In this document: positions 46,249-57,305 of the stretch, piece by piece
Position numbering within the stretch: the first letter of the stretch is position 1
Layout: every line of letters starts with the position of its first letter
Source: Lepidodermella squamata
Taxonomy: Eukaryota; Gastrotricha
NCBI GenBank assembly: GCA_047495785.1
Contig: JBLDXI010000017.1
Coordinates: forward strand, 2,294,001 to 2,358,000
DNA length: 64,000 nucleotides
Reading direction: 5' to 3'
Notes under the pieces: generated by a model
The model's database searches: none
What the model was told of the DNA's origin: nothing
The model's input: the letters and a program-made list of their open reading frames with translations, nothing else
Translations under genes and position numbers: made by a program

Positions 46249-47383
46249 TTTTTGTGGTGCGTTGCAAAACGCAAGAATGTCGCGTTATTGCAGCGTCATA
46301 TATATGTGTATTTATATATAAACAGAGAAATAAGAATATAACGTGTTTGAGCTAAAAATCGTTTGCATCTAATTTAATTTTTGGATTACCATCAAAGCGG
46401 AAAATAGGCAAATATCTTAACAATGTCACGGCCTGGGCAACATCGGAAAAACACTTGATCAAGTGCGGCGAAACTGGGGAATACTAGAACCATTATTACT
46501 ATTTTTATTGTCTGGCGAATCGAAACGGTACATGGCAATTTTCGCATGATATAAGCAGTAGGAAGGAATGTAGTAGAGATAGAAAGAAGCCCGCTGCCGC
46601 TGCCGCAGCAGCAGCAGCAGCCACCCACCAAGCTTTTACATGATGGCGCAAGTGAAAAATTACAGTAGCAGAGGCAGCAGCAGCAGCAGCAGCGCCCGAG
46701 GCTTGCTACGATACTTGCGCGCTTTTTGTGCTTCTCTGTTGCGATCGTCGTTGTATAAAAATCCGCCTTATCCTACTCAGTATTACTCAGCTACAGCGCC
46801 ACCGTATGTGCCCAATTAAGCGGAAAATAACTGGAGACGCGCTAGCTTGCTCTGCAGCAGCAGTAGAAGCAAGCCACAGGCCGCAAACTTAACTGCTCGT
46901 CGCCGTAGTTCCGTACTATACGACGAAAAAATCGATGCCACTACGTTCGAGCTTACGGCGGCACATGATCTCACGGAGAAATAACAATGACACATGTGCG
47001 CATACTACTACGAATACTAGCAGCTCTGCGCACCGATTAAAAATAATATTATAAACACGTTTTAATATTTGCACACAATTATTATCGCAAAAATATATAT
47101 AAGTATAATATATAGGATCTAGGTAGTATTATGCTGATTTTCAGCTATAAGTATAATCTATAGGTGGCTTGTTTCACACTCGGGTTATTCGCGATTTAAT
47201 ACTGAAAATATTAGATCGAAAGAAAATTCGATCAATAAAATTTACGAGGAAGGCGATGCGAGCGGAAAAATGGAGCAAAAAATTAATTAAAGACAACGCC
47301 AGCAGCAAACAAGGAAGTGTCTCTGAAAAAATTGCATCACACGGGAATTAATATCGTCAAGGAAAGCGCTGTTAATGATAATA
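46249..47383. other. Upstream region of RGS, rich in CAG/CTG
   Basis: About 1.1 kb between RGS and HAAO. It holds the CAG/CTG tracts and AT-rich segments (47085-47165). No supported gene; the frame at 46392-46631 is translated from the repeat. Confidence 0.45.
46591..46694. repeat. CAG/CTG trinucleotide tracts
   Basis: Two tracts: CCGCTGCCGCTGCCGCAGCA with five more CAG units at 46591-46620, and (CAG)7-8 at 46672-46694. They lie about 350 bp upstream of the RGS start codon. Confidence 0.85.
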
Positions 47384-50272
47384 TCAAGCCTCACGCTTGG
47401 CATTTGGGTCTTGATAATAAACGAGACAGCGGCTCGTTGCATCGCCAGAGTGCATGGCGAACGACTTGCCAGCCTCGATCAACAAGCTATCATCGGTTTT
47501 CAACAAAAACTCGCCGCCGTCGTCGACTGTAATTTTTGTCTCGCCGGCCTAAAAAGTTATTACTGAGGAGAAATCGATCGATAACATGTAGCATTTTTTT
47601 ACCAGCTGGATGCAAAAAGTCTCTAGACCAGCATGGCATTCCGTGAAATTGCCCGGGCCATATACATAAACCTTCGACTGCCATTTCCGTTCATCAAAGA
47701 GAGCCTTTTTGCCAGCACTCTTGATTTCAGAATCATGCTCCCGCAGCCAATTTTTCAAATTAAATGGAGCATCCATAATTAATTCGGTGTCAACCGGGCA
47801 GGGGAGTGGTTTTGAGCCATCACTTACTGTTCCAGGAATTGGCTTACCAGTTTTATATTGCTCAGACGCGAAAAAACTTGTCGATGACACAGAAAGTCGT
47901 TGAATTTATTGTCAGTTGATACTAGGCTTACCCGTTTATAACGGGGACGAGCTGAGTGCCCAAATCTTCGCAATAAAACCAGGCTTCGTAAAGCGGATTC
48001 GCACTTGGCTGGTCGTTCGCTTCCACAAAATACCTGAAGAGCAGCAGACGGAAACATGAAACCAATAATTTCGATATCTCGCGCAATAAATGCTGTGATT
48101 CTTAGGTAAGTTTAGAGAAATACGGAAGAAGTATGATTCCCATTATGATTGCGGCTGCGCGTAAAAGTGGCGTACTATTTTATATGTAATAATAACGATC
48201 GATGGAACCAAGCTAAGACGAGCGTAAATTGCACGGTAGGGGAACGGCGTATTGCGCAGCTGAGCTTCTTGCATCAACGGGACCAAGTGAAGGGCGCGGG
48301 AGGAATGTAGCGCAAAAAACATAATAAAATAACACTCAAGAGTCACTAATGCCCGCTAGGCTACAACAACGCACACAGCCAACTTAATATCGCATGCATC
48401 ATCGATAAACACGGAGAATTATTATTTTTTATTGCTGGAACAATGAGGAAGATCCTATTGATTGTGAATTGTTAAGGTTGGAGCGGTCTATAACGAAGCT
48501 GGTGCGCCGCGATGAAACACGCCGGCGTCTGGTGGTTGGTAGTTGGCAGTTAGGGTTTTCGAGGCGAAAAACCAACAAAATAATAGAGGCGACGCATACA
48601 TAAGCATGCTGGGTAATATTTATGATTATTCCCATCTATTATTTTTTAGACGATTGTTCGAATAAGCGCGCGCACACACGCACAATATCGGCTGAAGAGG
48701 AAATCTGTGCATCACATGAATATTAGCACATATATAATCGGCAAAAAGCCGCCTGAGCTATCAAATAAGAACGCGCATCCTATCAATGATTGAAAACCGT
48801 AATATATTCTTTGTTTCCTCGCCTCCCGCGGCCATTTTCTCAGATTCAAGAGTGAAAGAACAATAAAACAACGACGTAGGAGAATTATCATTTCCCAATA
48901 GAGCAATAATAAAAATCACTGTGAGCTCAGAAAAAATCATCATCAAAAGTCTCGAGATTTTTATGGAAATATGTGATTACGAAAAAATCACTGGGAAATT
49001 AAATTTCCTGCCTGAAAATAACATGCTTAAAGCTGTGCAACCGATAGTAGTTCATAATAATAATAGCACTAGTATTGACAATAATAATAATAATAATGAT
49101 TAAACAATAGCTATGATCGCAAAATCTACGCAGATTATAGTGTAAAATGTTTGCACAGAGCTTCCGCAGTGATTCGCCTTCACGCATGGTGCATGGCGAC
49201 AAAAATCGACGCAATATCGACGACGACGATGCAGCGACGAGAGCAGCTCTGCGCCTGCCTGCCTGCAGCATGCGCATTAAAATCACGCCAGTAGGAATGC
49301 GCCATCGCGAAAGCAATACGATAGTGACACTGCGTTGGGTGGCTAATTTAAACGTATCGCGGCGCTCATGTACTTTTTCGGGAAGCGCGTTTGCAGCACG
49401 CGGATAAATAAATGCCAAGTACACTATATGTATATGCTTCGCGAAAATCATCGCAATATATGGATTTTCCGTCGCCGTGCGCCTGACAAGCGGAAGGAGC
49501 CAAGAAGACAAGTGGCGCTCGAGATGAAAAAACGAAGCAGCAGGAGGCGCATAACACGCGCCTAGCAAAGAAATGAGCTTTTACACTTCCGAAACAAGTA
49601 CTAAGAGCTAATAGCGGCGTTGCGACATCGATACAAATTACGCCGTAATGGATATCTGTTCCGGATAATGGGCGGCTGATTGCTTTAATTCAGAAGTCTG
49701 TGTCGTTTCAAAAAATAAGGCGGTCCGGAAATAGGAAAGGGAGATCAAGGCCACGAGGGAGGGAAATTTTGCATAACAAGCTCACCGGATTCCGTCAGTC
49801 TCCTTACCACGGATTCGCTCTCGTTCGATCACCAAGCCAATCGTGTTTTCATAGCGCTGTGGCGAGTGGTTGACGTTACCAGGCAACAAGAACACCTAAA
49901 CATCAACTATTTTGAGAACAACTTGGCGGTCTGTTACGTCGATATACCTCTCCTTCTCTAATGATAATATCTTTCGGCTGATTCCTCTCGAAAACCTTCA
50001 GGCACATATCGCCTTTTAGTTGGTAAAATAGCTCTTCACCGCCTTCTAGATGGTAGTCTTTGCGAATATTTGGACCTCCGACGCAGAAAACTTTCAGTTG
50101 TCCAGCACCATGCCTGGAAAAATGCACATGTTTTAGTACAAGGACTCGAATTCTAACGAAAGGCCTACATCATTTTGTTGCAGACCGGCGGCAAAAAGCT
50201 AGCCTTGTTCATTTCGATCCATTGGGGAAGATTCCAATGAAGTTGGCGGTCAATTTTAGCCTGATTCACCAT
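47384..50272 (-). CDS. HAAO: 3-hydroxyanthranilate 3,4-dioxygenase
   Basis: Six exons (50272-50169, 50113-49948, 49895-49786, 48033-47932, 47876-47603, 47548-47384) sum to 921 nt, 306 residues (human 286). Family blocks in order: [40 protein letters not shown] with iron ligands His and Glu, [20 protein letters not shown] with the third ligand His, [20 protein letters not shown] and [14 protein letters not shown]. The enzyme opens the ring of 3-hydroxyanthranilate in the kynurenine pathway toward quinolinate and NAD. As in other animal enzymes there is no C-terminal CxxC second metal site. Intron 3 (49785-48034) is 1.75 kb; the others are 33-56 bp. A tandem cupin repeat at the C-terminus ([15 protein letters not shown]) completes the bicupin. 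Confidence 0.95.
48034..49785 (-). other. Long intron 3 of HAAO
   Basis: Donor GTGAGC at 49785, acceptor CTCTTCAG at 48034. It contains an AAT-type microsatellite (49056-49100) and CCTG repeats (49254-49266). Open frames inside it have no recognisable content. Confidence 0.75.
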
Positions 50273-50758
50273 GGTAGAAATAATCTAAAAACAGCGGGTT
50301 GATTGTAAAATCGGCAATTAAAACGTAAAGAACGTTTATTGTCATCATTTCCGAACAAAAATAGATCACACATATAAATTGATAACAATAATTTCCTATA
50401 CATACTTCGTCCAGACGTCACAATTGCATAAAGATAGAGTCCCGTCGTGATTTGATGCATGATATAAAGTATAAAAAGGCTTGAGTTGTCGATTGAAGAC
50501 AAAGAAACTAAGCGATGGCAGCCAATTTCTTGTTTTCGCCATCAACGAAAGAGCACAACACATGACTTAAGAACATGAGCCGGGCAGATTAAAGCAACCC
50601 GTTACACGAAGAAACTAATGCCGTAGTAAAGCAAACAGGTATATCAAAAATAAGGGGATTTCACTAAAAGAAGTGTATATTGGGGTATATATATAAGTTT
50701 CCGATACTCATAAATTGCAAGAAAATCTGAAACCTACAAGCGACAGATGGGGGAGCGA

Positions 50759-51427
50759 TTAATCGATACTGCGATAAAGGTCATTTTCAGGCTTTTTTAG
50801 GAACTCGCCATTATTATAAGCCCCAACTAGGAAGAAGTAAATGTAGCCTAAGAGAGCGATAACGGCAGGAAGAATAACGAACAGCGATCGGTGAGATACC
50901 GTAAAAGCTTCGGCAGGCATGTGTCGATGAGGATGGTGGTGACCGTCTTCAATTGGGGCCCAGCTGGCATTCAGAACGATTTTGACGATGACTGTTTCCG
51001 TCGCCAGGCCGACGACAAACCACATAGGAGCGTACTCAAGCGTGATAAAGCCGCCCAAATTCATCGCGAATAATTTGTAGTCCCACGGCTTCGCATCGAA
51101 AATTTCTAGTAGTACGCCACATGCCAGCTCGACAATATATATCCAAATCGTGTAGAGAAGACCGCGGAATAATACGTTGTATCGCCAGGCGAAGCGGATA
51201 AAAATCTGCTCGATGCCAAACAGACCAGCTGCGTACATGAAAACCGCCCAAATGCTGCTGAAGCCAATCGCTTTAAAGTTGAGCCGAGCGATTTCCCAGA
51301 TTGCTGTATACAGCACCTCCATCGTGACGCCGTGTAGGCCGTAGATGTAGAACCGCGCCCACCATGAAAAACGGGTGGTCGGGTCTTTCGCTGCTGCAGC
51401 AGTCCTGCTTCGCGTGCTAACAGGCAT
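50759..51427 (-). CDS. TMEM229-family multi-span membrane protein
   Basis: Intronless, 222 residues from the ATG at 51427. Five or six hydrophobic helices are seen: FYIYGLHGVTMEVLYTAIWE, SSIWAVFMYAAGLFGIEQIF, LYTIWIYIVELACGVLLEIF, LGGFITLEYAPMWFVVGLAT and a C-terminal VILPAVIALLGYIYFFLVGA. The GLHG...EVLYTA and WDYKLFAMNLGGFI..EYAP..F motifs match TMEM229A/B, a small family of predicted transporters or enzymes of unknown role. A His cluster (GHHHPHRHMP, residues about 168-177) lies before the last helix and could bind metal. It sits 486 bp upstream of HAAO on the same strand. Confidence 0.82.
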   Translation of the reverse strand: MPVSTRSRTAAAAKDPTTRFSWWARFYIYGLHGVTMEVLYTAIWEIARLNFKAIGFSSIWAVFMYAAGLFGIEQIFIRFAWRYNVLFRGLLYTIWIYIVELACGVLLEIFDAKPWDYKLFAMNLGGFITLEYAPMWFVVGLATETVIVKIVLNASWAPIEDGHHHPHRHMPAEAFTVSHRSLFVILPAVIALLGYIYFFLVGAYNNGEFLKKPENDLYRSID

Positions 51428-51945
51428 CACTACTACCTAATTAACAACCTAGGCGGATAATTATAAATGTATAAAATCAATATTTTTACACTGAGGAAAT
51501 GAGAACAGACCGCTTGAGATCGGAACTTGATAAAATCGATCAACAGCCTAGTTTTAAGAAGAAAGACTTCACACTATAGACCTAGATCAGAAGCACACTC
51601 TAAAATGTCCCAAGTGCCCTCTGAAAGTAGCCGAACATGATGGTATTATGCAGATTATAAAAAACGCCAAGAAAACCCAAAGAGTAGCCATGAAACTGAG
51701 AAACGCTGTGGCCCCATAAAAAAAAACACAAATGTCGAATGAAATGATAAGGCTTACAACTTTCGAAGATCTTGACAGCAATTTTATTGAATTTTGCTGA
51801 TGTATTCCGTGAAAAGCTTAGCACCCTCATTACAGCACAATTCAATCATATCGGTAATATGACAGCCACCTTATATTTATTGTGACGCCGTCAGCAAGCG
51901 AGAGCCACAAAGTAATCGAAAAATAGCAAAATCCAGTAAATGGCA

Positions 51946-53460
51946 TTAAAACAAGTTATAAGGGAATTTGAATAAGAAGTTTTTGGATAGAGTGTTCAAT
52001 TTGACATTACTGATTTGGTTGGAGCGAGCTCTGCTCAAATCTGACGCGACCTCTCCAACAAACGAGTTAACTTCGACCACGACATCGTTAATTGTCATCA
52101 GATGTCCCCATTTTTGAACGACTTCAGTGAATCGATTTATAAACGGAGATCCAAAAGGCACTCCAGGTTTTATATGGGTCTGAGTATGATTTTTCGGCAA
52201 ATATCGAGCCGCATAGGACCCTACGCGATGCAGAGTAATGAAAAACAAACAACGGGCGTGAAAGAAAACAATACCCGGAGTTGTCGCACAAAACATGAAC
52301 ATATCGGCGAATGAATGCCCGGTGAAATCCGGTGACTGTGCAGGAGGTGGTAACTCAACGTCTACTCCTTGGCAGGCTTGAATAACAAAAAGTTTGGGAC
52401 AGTTTGAAAGAACCGGGCAATTTTGGGAGGAGAACTGGAGGCATACGTCGAAATCGAGGCGAATGAATTTCTCATCCCGCGTAACTATATGATCATTTAT
52501 CCCATGCGACATTATTACCACAACTAGACAGTCGTACAGATTATCCCCAATAATTTCGCGTATTGTTGTGAACGATTGCATGAATTCCTATAATGTGTTG
52601 GTAAAATATGACAACAAGAAAATTACGCACGATCGATTTTAGGATTAGATGCGCCCACTTGATAGGATAAATTTTCGTACAATTTCACATCGTAGCCCAA
52701 CTGTTCAAAACACTCGCGGCATTTTGCCACATCGAGTTCGCTGCCTCGCCTGGTCATATTAGGGCCGCTATCAAAGAAAGTGTTGTTTATGACCACGCAT
52801 AGTCCCTTGCGCCATTTGTAGAAATTCTTTTACGCGTAAATAACTGGGTGTGGCTTTTTGGCTCGCAAATAAATGCAGTTAGCAAACCTCAAGTGCTGCC
52901 GCGCCGAATTTTTCGGCGAAATAATATTTCAGAATCTCTTTGTCAAGTCCGGAGACGCTCCCATAGCGAAGGACTAGGTCTAGCAAAATGCCGCGATCAA
53001 TAACTGAATATCAAAGGAGTTCCAGTACCTTCTTCGATACGCTGAACAGCGTGAGGCTTTTCCTCAAGCGAAATCTCCGCTAGTTTTAGACTCTCCAGGA
53101 CAACTTTATCTCTCAATGACAGTTTGTCCAAAATATCGAACTGCTTTGACAGAAATAAAGCCTCGGCGAATAAGCGAGGCGCTGTTGAAGGGCTCCGTTT
53201 GCTCAAATATTTCAGAAACTTTTGATTCCGAGAAACCGTAGGAGTAGTGCTCTATAACAAAGCGAAATTGTCCGCTCAATCATTTAATGTCCGAAATGAG
53301 AGCATACGCAAATTTTAGCGATCATGTACCGTGTGAGCACATTAGAATCCGTTAAGTAAAGCATAAAATCCAGAGATAGCTTCAAGTTCCAAGATAAACT
53401 ATCCAATTGTGATAGAATCAGCTTGTTAAACCACCGAAAATCGTCCATTGGTAATATCAT
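51946..53460 (-). CDS. Caspase with DED-like N-terminus
   Basis: Catalytic part: exons 52826-52659, 52587-52275 and 52220-51946. KGLCVVINNTFF and MTRRGSELDV open the p20 subunit (Arg of the S1 pocket), VVVIMSHG has the catalytic His, LFVIQACQG the catalytic Cys (QACQG instead of the commoner QACRG). In p10 the usual S-(W/Y)-R is SYAAR, so the S1 arginine is displaced. The N-terminal exons (53460-53330, 53251-53237, 53201-53041, 53003-52888) join in phase to a 392-residue protein and resemble a death effector domain (FNKLILSQLDSLSWNLKLSL), but need introns of 35 and 37 nt and a 15-nt exon, so that part is tentative. A caspase-8-like initiator is the best guess. REXO5 ends 94 bp upstream on the same strand. 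Confidence 0.8.
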
Positions 53461-53554
53461 TAAATAATACAACGTAACCAACCTATGAATTACATAAAAA
53501 TTTGATTATAAACTGATTTGTAGAGATTATTCAAACAACAACAACAAGGTCAAC

Positions 53555-55544
53555 TTAGGTAACTTTAACGCAACACAAACCAAACTTTGGCTTGTTGTCG
53601 ATTCGAGTTGATTGCGTTGTCTTTGGTCGAGCTTTACCCGTGGCCACCAAGATGAAAAGTGTATTTTTAGGGGTTGAAGCAATAACACGGGACAGCCTTT
53701 TGTCTAATCGAGAAAGTATTTTTTCGTCGTTCTCATCAAGCGAAGAATCAACGCCTTGATCAGCTTTGTTGGCTTGCGCAGCACCGTAGCCAAGAAATTG
53801 TATCAGCGAAAGAAACGGAGGCTTTTCACTATTCAAGACTCGTCTAGCAAACTTTGCCACATGCTTGTCGGACCAGCAGCGAACTAATCGAAGCGATTCG
53901 GGTGAAGCCTCAGGCGGAGGCCAATCGTAACTAAAATTACAAAAAGCTGGTGGGTAAGAAGTGCGGTTACCGGGGAAAAGATCCTTACCTAATCAGCGCA
54001 CTTTCACGGTCACATTGGTTAGCAATGGCAAATAAACTTTCGTACAGACGACCTGACGCGTGGCGGTAGAAAGTTTGCTTCTGACTCATCGACGGAATAT
54101 CAACAGGATACTTTGATAGCAATCCAATCGAAGCCACAGATTGGCTGAAAGAAGGAGATATTACCGTAGCTTCACTGATCGTTTGAACAGAGGTGCTTGC
54201 GTTTTGCGCAACAAAATCCCCAAAAGCCAAATCTCGAGATAGCTGAAATTGAAATAATAAATCAAGCAACTTCGCCATGAATTGTCTTTACTTTCAATTG
54301 CACAAGCCGCATTGTAGCCTCAGCATCTTCGGTGGAACAGTGCCCCAACCTAGATTCCGACTGAATTTCGCAATCCAGGAAATATTCTGCTAGCCTTTTC
54401 AACGAAGCTTTATTTGCATATGAACCAGATAAATTGAAGATAACACTAGTGTCGATAACAAAGGGATGCATCAGCTTCAACGCGTGGAGATCTGATGGCA
54501 AGGAATGTCCAACTAAAATTGCATTCGGGGGAAGAAGTTTCTCCATGGCGATTTGAGCATCTCGCAAAGTGGTAGTCACGTTGTTGAGCATCTCGCGAGT
54601 TATTCCGCTGTATGGAGTGAGGTAGTCCACTATTTGATTAGATGGCTTGACAAGTGTATCCAAAATACATTCTAGTTTCTCATTTACGACGGACAGCCGA
54701 GTCAATTCTAACATTCCAGTGGACGTTAAGCACATCTCGCAATCAATGGCGAAAATTGGACTCGACGCTGTCGTAGTTCTGACATGAAAACCTATATTCT
54801 TCATAAACAGCGCAATCCAAGCCATCGGGTGGCGGAAGGGGAAATCCCTCGGCCAGCATTTGCGAAGCCGACAACAATAAGGACGTTCGAGGAATTCCAA
54901 CGCTGCTGCTATTGCTACCATTTTCATCCTGAGCTTTCAGAGGCAAAGAAAGCTTAGCCAACCGACTATGAGTCATTGGAGTGTAAACCAGCTCGTCCAA
55001 AACCGAGCAGCCGTAAGTCAAAACTGGGTCGATTTTCACGCTCGTGTCAAAGAGAGCCAGCGTTTTGGGGATATGGGATTTCGCGGTTTCCTCGTCCAAT
55101 TCTTCTACAACAGCTACGACAACTCCACTGATAACAAATAAACTCAATACTCAATAACACAGTTAGTAGTCACAGTACTAACCTAAGTTTAGATGGTCGC
55201 AACAGCCGACACCACCTTGTCCGAGCATTATATTGCGTTGAAGTAGCCATCGATCGCAGAAGTAGATGTTGGATGTCCAAGAAATATATCCAGTCAGCAG
55301 GAGTTGTGTCGTCGTTCGATGGTAACAGAAAAATTTTCGGGCGCTCCTAGAACAACTACGTATTACGAAATAAAAATAAAAAAGTATGAAGTACCATTGC
55401 CTGCCGCTGCTTCTCTTTTGCAATCAGCTTGGCATTTGCTTGAGCATCGTCCAACTTAGGTTTTTTAACTGGTATCTCATCGCGCGTGCTCAGCAGAAAA
55501 TGTTTAACTTTATTTTGAATTAGATCCATTTCTAAACGTGACAT
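53555..55544 (-). CDS. REXO5: REXO5-type (NEF-sp) DEDDh RNA exonuclease, one-base frame break
   Basis: Five exons (55544-55395, 55346-55183, 55127-54292, 54242-53989, 53930-53555), about 590 residues. Early part: NARTRWCRLLRPSKL and RVVVAVVEELDE-like sequence typical of NEF-sp. The DEDDh nuclease has FAIDCEMC (DxE), HSLPSDLHAL and GHCSTEDAEA. The C-terminus carries RRM-like segments (YESLFAIANQCDRES, NTLFILVATGKARP). Family members trim the 3' ends of structured RNAs; fly Rexo5 acts on snoRNA, 5S and 28S rRNA. Exon 3 is one base too long: the frame reading MLAEGFPLPPPDG...NYDSV does not continue into SSPIFAIDCEMC unless one base is dropped near 54760-54780. This may be a sequencing error or a real break. 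Confidence 0.85.
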
Positions 55545-57305
55545 ATTGAAAAAGTCATTATTTTAACAGCAACCCTCAAAAGCTCTCAATCCAAGTTCCA
55601 AGAAGGGAGACAGGACTATGATAGGGAGCGGCGAAGTAGTTATCAAAGAGACAATCGGCACGTAAGTACACGAGACAATATGCTAACAGAGTAAATAGCG
55701 CAATAAGCGCACTTGATAGAACGCATATTTGGGTGGATGAGAGAAACCGATGCTCCTAAGTAATTTACTGCGAGTGACAAGAGAAGGTAGAGTTGGCTCT
55801 TTCCTGCTTCTACAGGTCGAAGACAACGCCGGTAATCCGCGACAAGGCGAAGGATCATTCTCGCCAATGTTGCGCGAGTGTTCAAGCGTTGTGCGTCTCA
55901 AATAACGTAGTAAAGCGTTTCTAAAACTCCCACGAAGCGTGATTCGGCTGACAGGATTTTTTGAACTCTCCGCAACAAATAGCCTGAACATGAACCCAGT
56001 TGGAAATAAAGATTCAATGATTTTCGTTAGGCATGAAACCAGAAGATTAGTTTTGAAGCCCCAGACCTCCACCTGACACCTGTCCCTATGATCTATTGGT
56101 TCATTCAGACACGTGCTCGACAAAGAAATCATACAGACAAGCGACTTTGCAATATGAACCGAGCTTGCTAGCTCAAAGTGCTAGCAAGCGCTAGCAAGCT
56201 TCACTGCCCGAAGTCACCACATTTTACGGTACTTGCTGCGAAATGCGCAGTATGTTACAAGCACAGTCTCCCATTTTGAGTGGTGCATGCGCACCAACTG
56301 CCATCATTCAGTCCATTTGACTAAAATATTATTTACGGAGTAATCGTGTTGGACCAAAATATAGGATTAGTTGGGGCCTGGGGTCTTCAGATAAGCTCAT
56401 AAGTCACGTTCCCCGGGTTCTCTTCACTATTAGCTTCTCCTAGACGGCTTCCCACTTCCCAACTGCAGAGTTGCGCAATATTTACCCGGGATAAACCTCT
56501 GGAAGCATTTTATGGCGCATGCAATCTGAAACGGCGGGCATATCCGTGTCGAAAGTTAGTAATGGACGTCCCACAATCGACGCCAAAAGCTTTTGCAACC
56601 TGGATCCACACACCCTCTTCAGAAAAAACCTGCGACTAACATCAAATTAACAATATAGTTCTGCGAGTAATAAATAAATATAATAAAGTACAACTAGCTT
56701 TTTAATATATGTGTGAATGTTTGCGCGCTATATTTGTTCAAAATATGACCCGCGTGCTGGGCGCGCTTTCTTCAAGCTGCGGAAGCTAGTAGTCACTGCT
56801 GTCTTTGACGCAACATGACGCAAGAAAGGTAGCAATACTGAGGAGGCGCATTGAGAAACTTTTCGCGATTGTGATCTTCGGGAAAACAACGCTGGTAGAG
56901 TCAAGTTTGAAGTTTGAAGTTTGAACGCTTTTCAGCCCCTAATGCTTGGCAGTCTATGGAGTCATGCTAGAATTCGACTGGAATTCTACAACCCTGTCAT
57001 TACAGTGTTCCTTGAATCCTAGTTTTCTATGTTTACTGACTTGAGCTATTTGACCCGTGTAAAACAGCGACAATTTGTTGTGTACTTGAGCCTGATTCCC
57101 AAGTATCTTGTCGATAGCTTGGCTGGACTCAGAAATCCACCCAACCTGCTTGTTTCTCAATACCACATTTCCTTTGTCTTTTCAGCTCGAAGTTTGAATG
57201 TTTTAGTCACCGATTGAATATTATATCCTCTGTCAGCATAAATAGAATTGTCCACCTTATTATTCCATTGATTTAAACTCTTTGTCTGTTCATTTCTAGG
57301 AACAA
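55545..57305. other. Divergent intergenic region
   Basis: About 1.75 kb between REXO5 (minus) and ANKZF1 (plus). No gene supported. Small repeats: GCTAGCAAGC palindromic units at 56166-56202, and (AAGTTTG)3 at 56901-56923. A 3' splice site TTTCTAG ends at 57299, 6 nt before the ANKZF1 ATG. Confidence 0.45.

Noticed and set aside
46392-46631. Gly/Cys-rich frame over the CAG tract
   Set aside because: Product of translating a trinucleotide repeat; no gene structure around it.
54768-54785. 13-nt intron in REXO5
   Set aside because: GT..AG can be drawn, but 13 nt is far below any workable intron and it would delete conserved residues; a one-base frame break explains more.
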